A model generated the notes under the pieces. That model was given only the letters and a program-made list of their open reading frames with translations, ran no database searches and was not told where the DNA came from. The position numbers and the translations under genes are program-made. Positions 1 to 7,381 of a stretch of DNA of 64,000 bases are shown here, in pieces. Origin of the DNA: Deltaproteobacteria bacterium (lineage in GTDB: Bacteria; Desulfobacterota; Binatia; UBA1149; JAJCZL01); the NCBI GenBank assembly GCA_029262415.1, contig JAJCZL010000067.1, positions 1 through 64,000 of the forward strand, in the 5' to 3' direction. Numbering within the stretch: position 1 is the first letter of the stretch; every line of letters begins with the position of its first letter.

Positions 1-615
1 CTAGCCCTCGGGGTGAAAGAGCCCGTTCAAGAGCAGGTCTTCCGCTTCGCGCACGGCTTCGCTGAGCGAGAGGTCCACGCTACCAAGAAACGCCGGGTCG
101 ACCACACAACGGTATGCGGCGAGCATCAACTCCGCGGCCAGGTGTGCGTGAACCTGCCGAAACACGCCCGCACGAATTCCTTCCTCAAGCAGGCCCTGGA
201 GCTGGACACGCCGCGCCTCCTGATGTTCGGCCAGGCGCTGCCTGGCCGGCGGATGGCCGGCGATATCCGCAAAAAGCACGGCGTTGGCATTGGCCAGCTC
301 GGTGAAGCCCGGAGCCGCGAATCCGGTGATGCGCTGCCGCAAGCCGCCGCCGGATTCCATGCACGCTCGCCCCAGGCTGTCGATGCGGCAAAGCAACCGA
401 TCGAGAACCAGCTCAAAGAGTTCTTCCTTACTGGGTGCCAGCGAATAGAGCGTGCGCCGCGAGCAGTGCAGGCGTGCGGCCAGGTCGGCGACGGTCAGCC
501 GCCGGAACCCCTCGGCCAGGAACAGCCGCTCAAGGCCGTCGAGGACTTTGAGTGCCCGCGGGGTCGGGAGCGTTCGCCCGGTCGTGCCGGGCGAAGTTCC
601 GCTTGACAGGGACAT
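1..615 (-). CDS. TetR/AcrR family transcriptional regulator
   Basis: A complete 204-residue TetR-family repressor; the stop codon lies on the first three bases and the ATG at 613-615. Residues about 20-70 form the DNA-binding domain, with a clear helix-turn-helix (LTVADLAARLHCSRRTLY, about 40-57) and the usual following K-EEL helix. The C-terminal ligand-binding half is too divergent to name an effector. It is divergent from the acyl-CoA dehydrogenase operon that starts at 696. In this arrangement a TetR protein usually represses both itself and the operon until a pathway intermediate, often an acyl-CoA, binds. The family call is strong; the ligand and target are inference. Confidence 0.9.
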   Translation of the reverse strand: MSLSSGTSPGTTGRTLPTPRALKVLDGLERLFLAEGFRRLTVADLAARLHCSRRTLYSLAPSKEELFELVLDRLLCRIDSLGRACMESGGGLRQRITGFAAPGFTELANANAVLFADIAGHPPARQRLAEHQEARRVQLQGLLEEGIRAGVFRQVHAHLAAELMLAAYRCVVDPAFLGSVDLSLSEAVREAEDLLLNGLFHPEG

Positions 616-695
616 GGCAGGACGGTAGCGGTGGTACCAAATGCAGTCAAGTAGTACCTCGACACCGCCCTGGGCCGAGGCACGGAGGTGAGACT
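616..695. promoter_or_regulatory. Divergent control region with possible TetR operator
   Basis: An 80-base gap separates the regulator ATG from the acyl-CoA dehydrogenase ATG. It holds an inverted repeat, GGTAC at 633-637 and GTACC at 654-658, centred in the gap and therefore well placed for a TetR dimer. A Shine-Dalgarno GGAGGTG lies at 684-690. A TTGACA at 603-608 could be a -35 box for the rightward operon, but no convincing -10 follows. The operator call rests on symmetry and position only. Confidence 0.35.
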
Positions 696-1916
696 ATGAA
701 TCCGCCCGACATTGATTTCGACCTGACTGACGAGGAGCGCGAAATTCGCCAAACGGTGCGTAAGTTTGCGCTGGAGGTGCTCCGCCCACTCGGCCAGCAG
801 CTCGATCGACTCTCTGCCGACGACGTCATTGCCAGGGAGTCTGTGCTCTGGACGGTCCACACCAAGTGGAATGCGATGGGAATGGGCCTCATGACCTCCG
901 GCGAGTCCGACTACACCCCGACGCAGATCGCGCGGCTCGGTTGCATTATCAATGAGGAGCTCGGGTGGGGTGACTCGGGGCTCGCGATCAGTCTCGGGGC
1001 CGCGGAATTCCCGGCGATGCTCGCACAGGTATCGCAGAACCCCGACGTCATGGCGGCCTTTCCGCCGAGCAAGATCGGCTGCTGGGCGATCACCGAGCCC
1101 GATCACGGCAGCGACGAGTTGGATTTTGGATCTGACCCCAATCGACCCGCACTGCGCAAGCCCAACTGCCTGGCGAAACGAGACGGCGACTATTACGTGC
1201 TTAACGGCCAGAAGGCGGCTTGGGTGTCGAATGGCACAATTGCCGAAACCGCCGCGCTGTATACCGCCGTCGACGACGGCAGCGGCGTCCCCGGCTGCGG
1301 CGTGTTGTTGGTCGATCTCACCGCGCCGGGCGTCTCACGCGGCAAGCCGCTGGAAAAGCTCGGCCAGCGGCCGTTGCCCCAGGGAGAGGTGTTCTTTGAC
1401 GACGTGCGCGTGCCCGCGAGTCATCTCGTGGTCGCGCCCGAGATGTATCCCATAATGGTCGAACTCACGCTGTGTACTGCAAACGGTTTCATGGGCGCCA
1501 CCTTCGTTGGGCTCGCGCGCGCAGCCTACGAGATGGCGCTGGCCTACGCGCATGAGCGCGTACAGGGTGGCGTACCGATCTTCCAGCACCAGAGCGTTAA
1601 AGCGCGGCTCTTTGAGATGTTCCGCAAGATCGAGGCGGCTCGCTCGCTGAACCGTCGTGTGGTGCTTTACAACACCATACACTCTCCGTTCTTCGAGCAA
1701 TCCGGGGCGATGCCGGCAGTGCAGTACGCGATTGCCTCGAAGATCACCTCGACCGAGGTGGCCTTCGAGGTCGCCACCGAGGCACTGCAAATCTTCGGCG
1801 GCAATGGCCTGAGTCGCGAGTACCCGATCGAGAAGTTGCTACGCGATGCCCGTGCATCATTAATCGAGGATGGCTGCAACGAGGTCCTCGCGCTGCACGC
1901 GGCCGAGAGACTGTAG
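696..1916 (+). CDS. Acyl-CoA dehydrogenase family flavoprotein (catalytic Glu replaced by Asp)
   Basis: 406 residues from ATG 696, chosen because GGAGGTG sits six bases upstream; the frame stays open further upstream but overlaps the divergent regulator. The N-terminal helical domain is followed by the ACAD signature (CWAITEPDHGSD) and the C-terminal FAD motif (FGGNGLSREYP). Such enzymes oxidise acyl-CoA at C2-C3 with FAD and pass electrons to ETF. At the usual catalytic-base site, the family pattern IYEGTxxI reads IEDGCNEV here, so Asp replaces Glu. Asp at this site is known in some cyclohexanecarboxyl-CoA-type dehydrogenases; an alicyclic substrate is therefore a guess. It is the first gene of a six-gene operon. 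Confidence 0.9.
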   Translation: MNPPDIDFDLTDEEREIRQTVRKFALEVLRPLGQQLDRLSADDVIARESVLWTVHTKWNAMGMGLMTSGESDYTPTQIARLGCIINEELGWGDSGLAISLGAAEFPAMLAQVSQNPDVMAAFPPSKIGCWAITEPDHGSDELDFGSDPNRPALRKPNCLAKRDGDYYVLNGQKAAWVSNGTIAETAALYTAVDDGSGVPGCGVLLVDLTAPGVSRGKPLEKLGQRPLPQGEVFFDDVRVPASHLVVAPEMYPIMVELTLCTANGFMGATFVGLARAAYEMALAYAHERVQGGVPIFQHQSVKARLFEMFRKIEAARSLNRRVVLYNTIHSPFFEQSGAMPAVQYAIASKITSTEVAFEVATEALQIFGGNGLSREYPIEKLLRDARASLIEDGCNEVLALHAAERL

Positions 1917-1925
1917 GAGGACGAC

Positions 1926-2720
1926 ATGAAACTCAGAGAAGTCATCGGACGCCGAAGGTCGATTCGCTTCGTCAGGCCGTACCAGCAGGTCGAGCCGGAA
2001 AAGATTCAGTGCATGCTCGAGGCGGCACGGATCGCGTCGCACTGGGGCAACGTACAAAGCCTGCGCGCGTTGGTCGTCTTCCGCGATAGCGCGCCGCAGG
2101 AGACGCTCGACGCGATCCAGGCACCGGTGGCCGGCTGGCAGCTGCGCCTCGCGCCGGTCACGATCGTCTGGTACATCCAGCCCGCCGCAGTCGACGAGCA
2201 GAGCGACCGCCTACGCGAACTCATGAGAGCCGGTGCACTGGGCTTCGGCGACATCGACACCAAGCTCAAAGCGCTCGAGGAGCAGCTCATCCCGATCTTC
2301 GACGGGATCAGAGAGTCGTTGAAGCAACCGGGGCTCGGCGAGATCGATTGCGGACAGGGCATCGCGCAGGCGACCTTGATGGCCTACGAGCTGGGTTTGG
2401 GCACGTGCTGCATCGGTACGCCCTACGGCGACCAAATCATGCAGGCCCTGCACATGCCCGAAGGGTGCCGTCTACTGGTACTGCAAACCGTTGGCTATCC
2501 GGCCGAGCACTGGGAGGCAGGCGGCCAGCGCCCACGTCAGCCATTCGAAAAGCTCTTCCAGATGAACTCGTTCGAGACGCCGTTTCCGCGCAGTCAGGCG
2601 GTCGTCGACGAGCTAACCAGGGACGGCGTGTTCACGCGGCCCGCGCCCTTGCCCGACCGCGAGGCGGAACTCGCCTATCTCCAGAAGGCGCTGGATCTCG
2701 AGCCGCCCGGTCTGATCTAG
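1926..2720 (+). CDS. Nitroreductase family FMN oxidoreductase
   Basis: 264 residues, ATG preceded by AGGAGGA and only nine bases after the acyl-CoA dehydrogenase. The N-terminus has the nitroreductase-fold start (VIGRRRSIRFVRPY) in which Arg residues bind FMN phosphate. The Gly-rich segment around residues 150-165 (YELGLGTCCIGTPYG) matches the second FMN-binding region. The family uses FMN and NAD(P)H for diverse reductions, not only of nitro groups. An extra segment of roughly 50 residues around 85-140, and the long C-terminal tail, make it longer than typical 200-220 residue members. It may reduce an enoyl or ring intermediate in the same pathway; that role is inference. Confidence 0.85.
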   Translation: MKLREVIGRRRSIRFVRPYQQVEPEKIQCMLEAARIASHWGNVQSLRALVVFRDSAPQETLDAIQAPVAGWQLRLAPVTIVWYIQPAAVDEQSDRLRELMRAGALGFGDIDTKLKALEEQLIPIFDGIRESLKQPGLGEIDCGQGIAQATLMAYELGLGTCCIGTPYGDQIMQALHMPEGCRLLVLQTVGYPAEHWEAGGQRPRQPFEKLFQMNSFETPFPRSQAVVDELTRDGVFTRPAPLPDREAELAYLQKALDLEPPGLI

Positions 2721-2761
2721 GGTTCTAGGCGCTACACTGACACGCGAGAGGGAGACATAGG

Positions 2762-3994
2762 ATGCAATTAGACGCGTACATCGCCGGGGTCGGCATGACC
2801 CACTTCGGCAAACACCTGGAAACCGGGCTCAAGGCCTTGGGAGCCGAGGCTGTGCAAAAGGCACTCGCCGATGCCGGGATCGGCCAAGACGACCTCGAAG
2901 CCGCCTGGGTCGGAAATGCCGCCGCGGGCCTGGTCACCGGACAGGAATCGATCCGCGGCGAGGTGGTGCTGCGTAGCATCGGCATCGGTAAGATCCCCGT
3001 CGTCAACGTTGAGAACGCCTGTGCGAGCGCATCCACCGCGCTCAATCAGGCTGCCGCGATGGTATCGGCGGGACTCTACGACACAGTGCTCGCCCTCGGC
3101 GTGGAAAAACTCTACCACGCCGACAAACAACGAACGTTCGGCGCGTTCAGCGGTGCGGTCGACGTCGAGGCTCTCGGTGAGATCATGGCATCGCTCAAGC
3201 AGGCCGCCGAACAGGGCGGGGCCACAGCGGCGGCTTCCGGAGCGGGTCAGAAACGATCGATGTTCATGGACATCTACGCAATGGCGGCACGCGCGCACAT
3301 GGAGCGCTACGGCACCACCGTTGAGCAGTTCGCCGGCATCTCGGCGAAGAACTCCTTCCACGGTAGCATGAACCCGCGCGCCCAATTTCGCGAGCAACTC
3401 TCCGTAGAGGACGTGCTGCGCGCGCCGATGATCGCCGAGCCGCTCACGCGACCGATGTGCTCACCGGTCGGTGACGGAGCCGCGGCGGTCGTCATCGTAA
3501 GCGAGCGCAAAGCAAGGGAACTCGGGCTCGAACGGCCGGTGCGCGTTGCCGCAAGCGTGCTGCGGTCGGGGTGGGACCACGGCCCTGATGAAGACGGGCT
3601 CTCGGAGACGTGCGCACAGCAGGCCTACGAGGAGGCCGGCGTGGGTCCCGAAGATCTCAGCGTGGTCGAGTTGCACGATGCGTCGGCTCCGGCCGAGCTC
3701 ATCGCATACGCGTCGCTCGGCCTGTGTGCGAAGGGTGAAGGCGGAAAGCTCGTCGAGGACGGATCGACCCGCTTGGGCGGACGCACGCCGGTAAACACCT
3801 CGGGCGGATTGCTGCGCAAGGGCCATCCGGTCGGCGCCACCGGCATCGCGCAGATCGTCGAACTGACCGAGCAGCTACAGGGACGCTCCGGCGACCGCCA
3901 GGTCGAGGGCGCGAAGGTGGGATTGGCGCACAACGGGGGCGGCAACATCGGCATCGATGCTGCCGCCCTGTGCGTCACCATCCTCACACGCTAG
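2762..3994 (+). CDS. SCP2-type thiolase family protein
   Basis: 410 residues with the thiolase fold. The nucleophilic Cys is at about residue 87 (NACASAS). The central motif VELHDASAPAE carries the His/Asp-type motif of lipid-transfer (SCP2) thiolases, and GHPVGATG supplies the active-site His near residue 355. The C-terminal active-site Cys motif of classical biosynthetic thiolases (CxG) is not evident, as in other SCP2-like members. Expected reaction: thiolytic cleavage of a 3-ketoacyl-CoA, or the reverse condensation. It lies in the operon between the nitroreductase and a CoA ligase. Some SCP2-like thiolases act with a DUF35 partner protein; none is visible here. Confidence 0.88.
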   Translation: MQLDAYIAGVGMTHFGKHLETGLKALGAEAVQKALADAGIGQDDLEAAWVGNAAAGLVTGQESIRGEVVLRSIGIGKIPVVNVENACASASTALNQAAAMVSAGLYDTVLALGVEKLYHADKQRTFGAFSGAVDVEALGEIMASLKQAAEQGGATAAASGAGQKRSMFMDIYAMAARAHMERYGTTVEQFAGISAKNSFHGSMNPRAQFREQLSVEDVLRAPMIAEPLTRPMCSPVGDGAAAVVIVSERKARELGLERPVRVAASVLRSGWDHGPDEDGLSETCAQQAYEEAGVGPEDLSVVELHDASAPAELIAYASLGLCAKGEGGKLVEDGSTRLGGRTPVNTSGGLLRKGHPVGATGIAQIVELTEQLQGRSGDRQVEGAKVGLAHNGGGNIGIDAAALCVTILTR

Positions 3995-4000
3995 GCCGTC

Positions 4001-5605
4001 ATGCGAGAACAAAACGACCTCATCCTCGCCGACATGATCGCCACCCGCGCCGAAGAGGTGCCCGATCACGCCGTGGTGACGTTTGAAGGTGCAGGCGTTC
4101 GCAACGACGAGGTGCGGACCTACGCTGATCTCTGGATGAACGGCAGCCGAATCGCTGCCGGTCTGATCGCCCACGGCATGCAGCGCGGCGACCGCTTCGG
4201 GCTCCTCATGCAAAACCATCCAGAGTTTATCGAGTGCATGGTCGCGGCGTCGATCTCGGGCTGTGTGTTCGTGCCGGTCGACCCGCGAACCAGAGGGGAC
4301 AAGCTCGCCTACACGCTGCGCAACTCGGCTTGCCGCGGTATTGTCTGCGGGGACTATTCCCTCGCCCAGGTCGCCGCCATCCGCGAACAGACACCGGATC
4401 TCGAATGGATTAGCGTCCTCGAAAGCGGGGATGAGGCTGACGCGATGCCGACGCGCGACGTCGCCGGGGCCGAGTCGATCGCCAGCATGCTCGAGGTGCC
4501 TGAGATCTCGGTCGATGTGCGCCTCGAGAGTCCCCTCGATCCGTTCGAGATCATCTACACATCGGGAACGACGGGCGATCCAAAGGGCGTGGTCTGCTCG
4601 AACGTGCGCTACGGGGCCGCCGCCATGATCGGCGTGCTTTGCAACTTTCAACCCGATGAGCGGCCCTACACCGGCCTCTCCCTCACGCACGGCAACGCGC
4701 AAATGATCACGCTCGCCCCGACCTTGAGCATGCGCCTGCACGCGACCTTCAGCCGCAAGTTCACCAAGTCGCGCCTGTGGGACATCACCCGCACGCACGG
4801 TTGCACGGTGTTCAACCTACTCGGCGGAATGGTCACAGCGATCTACAGCGAACCGCTCAAGCCCGACGATGGTGACAACCCCGTGCGCTTCGTGGTGAGC
4901 GCCGGTATGCCGGTAAGCATATGGGAAGCCTTCGAGCAGCGCTTCAACGTAAAGGTGCTCGAGTGCTACGGCGCGATCGAGGGCGGCCTGGCAATCAAGC
5001 CGGTCGGCGTAGGGCCGGTCGGGAGCTTCGGCAAACCGCCGCCGACCCTGGAGATGAAGATCCTCGACGAGAACGACAACGAGTGTCCCCCCGGCGTGAT
5101 GGGCGAGCTCGTCTCGCGACCGCTCACCGGCGAGAAAGCAGAGGTCGAGTACTTCAAGAACAAGGAGGCCTCGGAGAAGAAGACCGCAGGTGGCTGGCTC
5201 CGTAGCGGCGACGTCTGTCATCGCGACGAGGACGGCTGGTTCTACTTCGACTACCGTAAAGGTGGCGGGATCCGTCACAACGGCGACTTCGTCAATCCCG
5301 GCTTCGTCGAGAAAGTCGTGGCCGAACATCCGCAGGTGACCGACGTCTTCGTCTACGGTGTCCCCGCGGCGAGTGGCGCACCGGGCGAGAAGGATGTGGT
5401 TGCCGCCGTTGTGCCAACCGATCCGGACACCTTCGATCCGGCCAGCGTGTTTGCGTCCTGCCGTTTGGGTCTGGAAGGGAACTTCGTCCCTTCCTTCCTG
5501 CAAGTCGTCGACGAGATTCCCAAGACCGCCTCGGAGAAGCCGCAGGAGCGCCTCCTGCTCGAGCGATTCGGCCCCGGGCGGGCGGGCATCTACGCCGCAA
5601 CTTAG
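4001..5605 (+). CDS. Class I adenylate-forming acyl-CoA ligase
   Basis: 534 residues, starting six bases after the thiolase stop. The AMP/ATP-binding P-loop is at about 184 (IIYTSGTTGDPKG), followed by ECYGAIEGG (A5-like motif). The A7/A8 region (RSGDVCHRDEDGWFYF, then DYRKGGGIRHNGDFVNP) contains the ATP-ribose Asp and the hinge. The catalytic A10 Lys lies near the C-terminus (PKTASEKPQ). This ATP-dependent activation of a carboxylic acid to its CoA thioester is the likely entry step of the pathway encoded from 696. Overall form is closest to carnitine/crotonobetaine-CoA-ligase-like enzymes. The substrate cannot be read from sequence. Confidence 0.9.
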   Translation: MREQNDLILADMIATRAEEVPDHAVVTFEGAGVRNDEVRTYADLWMNGSRIAAGLIAHGMQRGDRFGLLMQNHPEFIECMVAASISGCVFVPVDPRTRGDKLAYTLRNSACRGIVCGDYSLAQVAAIREQTPDLEWISVLESGDEADAMPTRDVAGAESIASMLEVPEISVDVRLESPLDPFEIIYTSGTTGDPKGVVCSNVRYGAAAMIGVLCNFQPDERPYTGLSLTHGNAQMITLAPTLSMRLHATFSRKFTKSRLWDITRTHGCTVFNLLGGMVTAIYSEPLKPDDGDNPVRFVVSAGMPVSIWEAFEQRFNVKVLECYGAIEGGLAIKPVGVGPVGSFGKPPPTLEMKILDENDNECPPGVMGELVSRPLTGEKAEVEYFKNKEASEKKTAGGWLRSGDVCHRDEDGWFYFDYRKGGGIRHNGDFVNPGFVEKVVAEHPQVTDVFVYGVPAASGAPGEKDVVAAVVPTDPDTFDPASVFASCRLGLEGNFVPSFLQVVDEIPKTASEKPQERLLLERFGPGRAGIYAAT

Positions 5606-5653
5606 GACACCGTCGAGCCGTTTCGCTCAAACCGGAAACCTAAGACGGAGGAC

Positions 5654-6688
5654 ATGATGGCAGACAAAGATACCACCTCACGCCGCCACTGGAGCATTAT
5701 CACCCCTCTGCCCGCCCCTGCGTTGGTTGCGATCGCGCAACAGGCAGAAGCACGCGGCCTGCACGGCGTGTTCGCACCGCAGGTGTACGGCCCGCCGTGG
5801 ATTCCGCTCGCCGCAGCCGCCGCGGTAACCGAGCGGATGCAGCTTGCCAGTGGAATCGCCATTGCCCCGGTGCGAAGCCCGTTCGAGACGGCAATGGCCG
5901 CGATCGACCTCGACCGCATATCCAGCGGCCGCTTCGTGCTCGGTCTCGGCACCAGCGTGCATGCCTGGACCCAAGGCGTCTTCGGCACACCGAAGTACAA
6001 GCCGGTCTCGCACCTGCGCGAGACCGTTGCGGCCGTACGTCACATCGTACGCGGCGCGCACAAGGGCCTGGCACCGTTCGAGGGTGAGTACTATCACGCC
6101 GACTTCAAGGAACTACAGCCGTCGGAAGCACCGCTGCGCGAAGAAATCCCGATCTGGATCGCGGCGCTTCGGGTCGCCCTTGTACGTCTGGCCGGCGAGG
6201 TCGGAGACGGCCTGATCGGCCATCCAATGTGGTCCATCGAATGGGCCCTAGAGCAGATGCGGCCGGAGTTCGAGGCGGCGGCGGCAAAGGCCGGCCGCAG
6301 TAGCGCGGACATCGAGGTGAATCTGTGGCCGTGGGCGGCGCCCAACCCTAACGAGGCCGAGGCCATCGAGGACGCGCGCCCGACCATGGCCTTTTACGGA
6401 GGCGTCAAGCAATACGAATCATTCTTCGAAGCGCACGGCTTTCTTGACGTAGCCCGCGCGCTCCAGCAGGGCGTGCAGAACGGCGACTACCGAACCGTGG
6501 CCCATCTTGTGCCCGACGAGATGGTGCGCACATTCGTGGCGATCGGCGAGCCGGCCAAGGTGCGCGAACGTATCGAGCCACTCTGGGACTTCGCCGACTC
6601 GCTGTGCGTCGTGCCCCCTATCTACGCGCTTCCACCGGAGAAGATCTTCTACTACAGCGAGATGATCGCGCAGACATTCTACGCGTAG
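5654..6688 (+). CDS. LLM class flavin-dependent oxidoreductase
   Basis: 344 residues with two adjacent ATGs (5654 and 5657) after an ACGGAGGAC ribosome site. It has the luciferase-like TIM-barrel pattern: early AIAQQAEARGLHGVF, then LASGIAIAPVRSPFETA, then ISSGRFVLGLGTS, which is the flavin-contact strand common to F420-dependent members. Members use FMN or coenzyme F420; the GLGTS segment suggests the F420-type branch, but no F420 biosynthesis gene is in view. As the fifth operon gene it probably catalyses a redox step on the same substrate as the dehydrogenase and nitroreductase. Confidence 0.87.
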   Translation: MMADKDTTSRRHWSIITPLPAPALVAIAQQAEARGLHGVFAPQVYGPPWIPLAAAAAVTERMQLASGIAIAPVRSPFETAMAAIDLDRISSGRFVLGLGTSVHAWTQGVFGTPKYKPVSHLRETVAAVRHIVRGAHKGLAPFEGEYYHADFKELQPSEAPLREEIPIWIAALRVALVRLAGEVGDGLIGHPMWSIEWALEQMRPEFEAAAAKAGRSSADIEVNLWPWAAPNPNEAEAIEDARPTMAFYGGVKQYESFFEAHGFLDVARALQQGVQNGDYRTVAHLVPDEMVRTFVAIGEPAKVRERIEPLWDFADSLCVVPPIYALPPEKIFYYSEMIAQTFYA

Positions 6689-6723
6689 GAGCGAGACAGA
6701 CCGCTCAATCCTAAGGAGTAGCC

Positions 6724-7359
6724 ATGCCCACTGATTTCGCTTCGCAAGCGCTCACCAACCTACGCGACGGTAGCCACTTCCAGTGGTACGTCATTCCGAT
6801 CCTAGTACTGGTCCTCTACGTGTACTCGGTCGAGGTCGAGCGCCGCAACTGGAACGCGCTGTTCGCCGGTCTCGCCTTCTGGGGCATGGACTGGTTCAAT
6901 GAGATCTGGAACGGCCTCGTATTCCACTTCACCGATTACGCACCGATGTGGGCGACACCCGGCGGTAGCGCCTACACCATTCTGATCGGGCTCAACATCG
7001 AGATCGCCCTGATGTTCGCCATCATGGGGCTGTACGCGACCAAGGTGCTCCCGCGCGAGAAGTCACTACGCATCCTCGGAGTTCCCAACCGACTCTTTGT
7101 GGCGTGCGCGAACTCTGCGGCCTGCGTGATCATCGAGCTCTTTCTCAACCGCATCGACGCGCTCACGTGGGACTATTGGTGGTGGAGTGCCCGAAGCCCC
7201 ATCCCGATCTTCCTGTTCGGCTATCTGCATTTCTTCCTGGTCGCCTACTGGGTCTACGACATGGAGACCGTGCGGCAGAAAGCCGTCACCGTCGGCGTGA
7301 TTTACGCTTTTGATGTGGCGTGTCTGATCGTTTTTGGATTCGCGCTCGGCTGGATTTGA
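6724..7359 (+). CDS. Multi-pass membrane protein of unknown function
   Basis: 211 residues with a good AAGGAG site at 6713-6718. About six hydrophobic segments are visible (roughly residues 20-36, 45-62, 80-102, 118-135, 155-172 and 185-210), with Trp-rich connecting stretches such as FWGMDWFNEIWNGLVF. No family is recognised. It is the last gene of the TetR-controlled operon, so it may import the substrate or anchor a redox enzyme; this is inference. A decayed copy of its 3' end lies 2.7 kb downstream at 10046-10100, which shows that a paralogue once existed. Confidence 0.8.
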   Translation: MPTDFASQALTNLRDGSHFQWYVIPILVLVLYVYSVEVERRNWNALFAGLAFWGMDWFNEIWNGLVFHFTDYAPMWATPGGSAYTILIGLNIEIALMFAIMGLYATKVLPREKSLRILGVPNRLFVACANSAACVIIELFLNRIDALTWDYWWWSARSPIPIFLFGYLHFFLVAYWVYDMETVRQKAVTVGVIYAFDVACLIVFGFALGWI

Positions 7360-7381
7360 GCTTCCGCTCCGCTGCGGCCGC

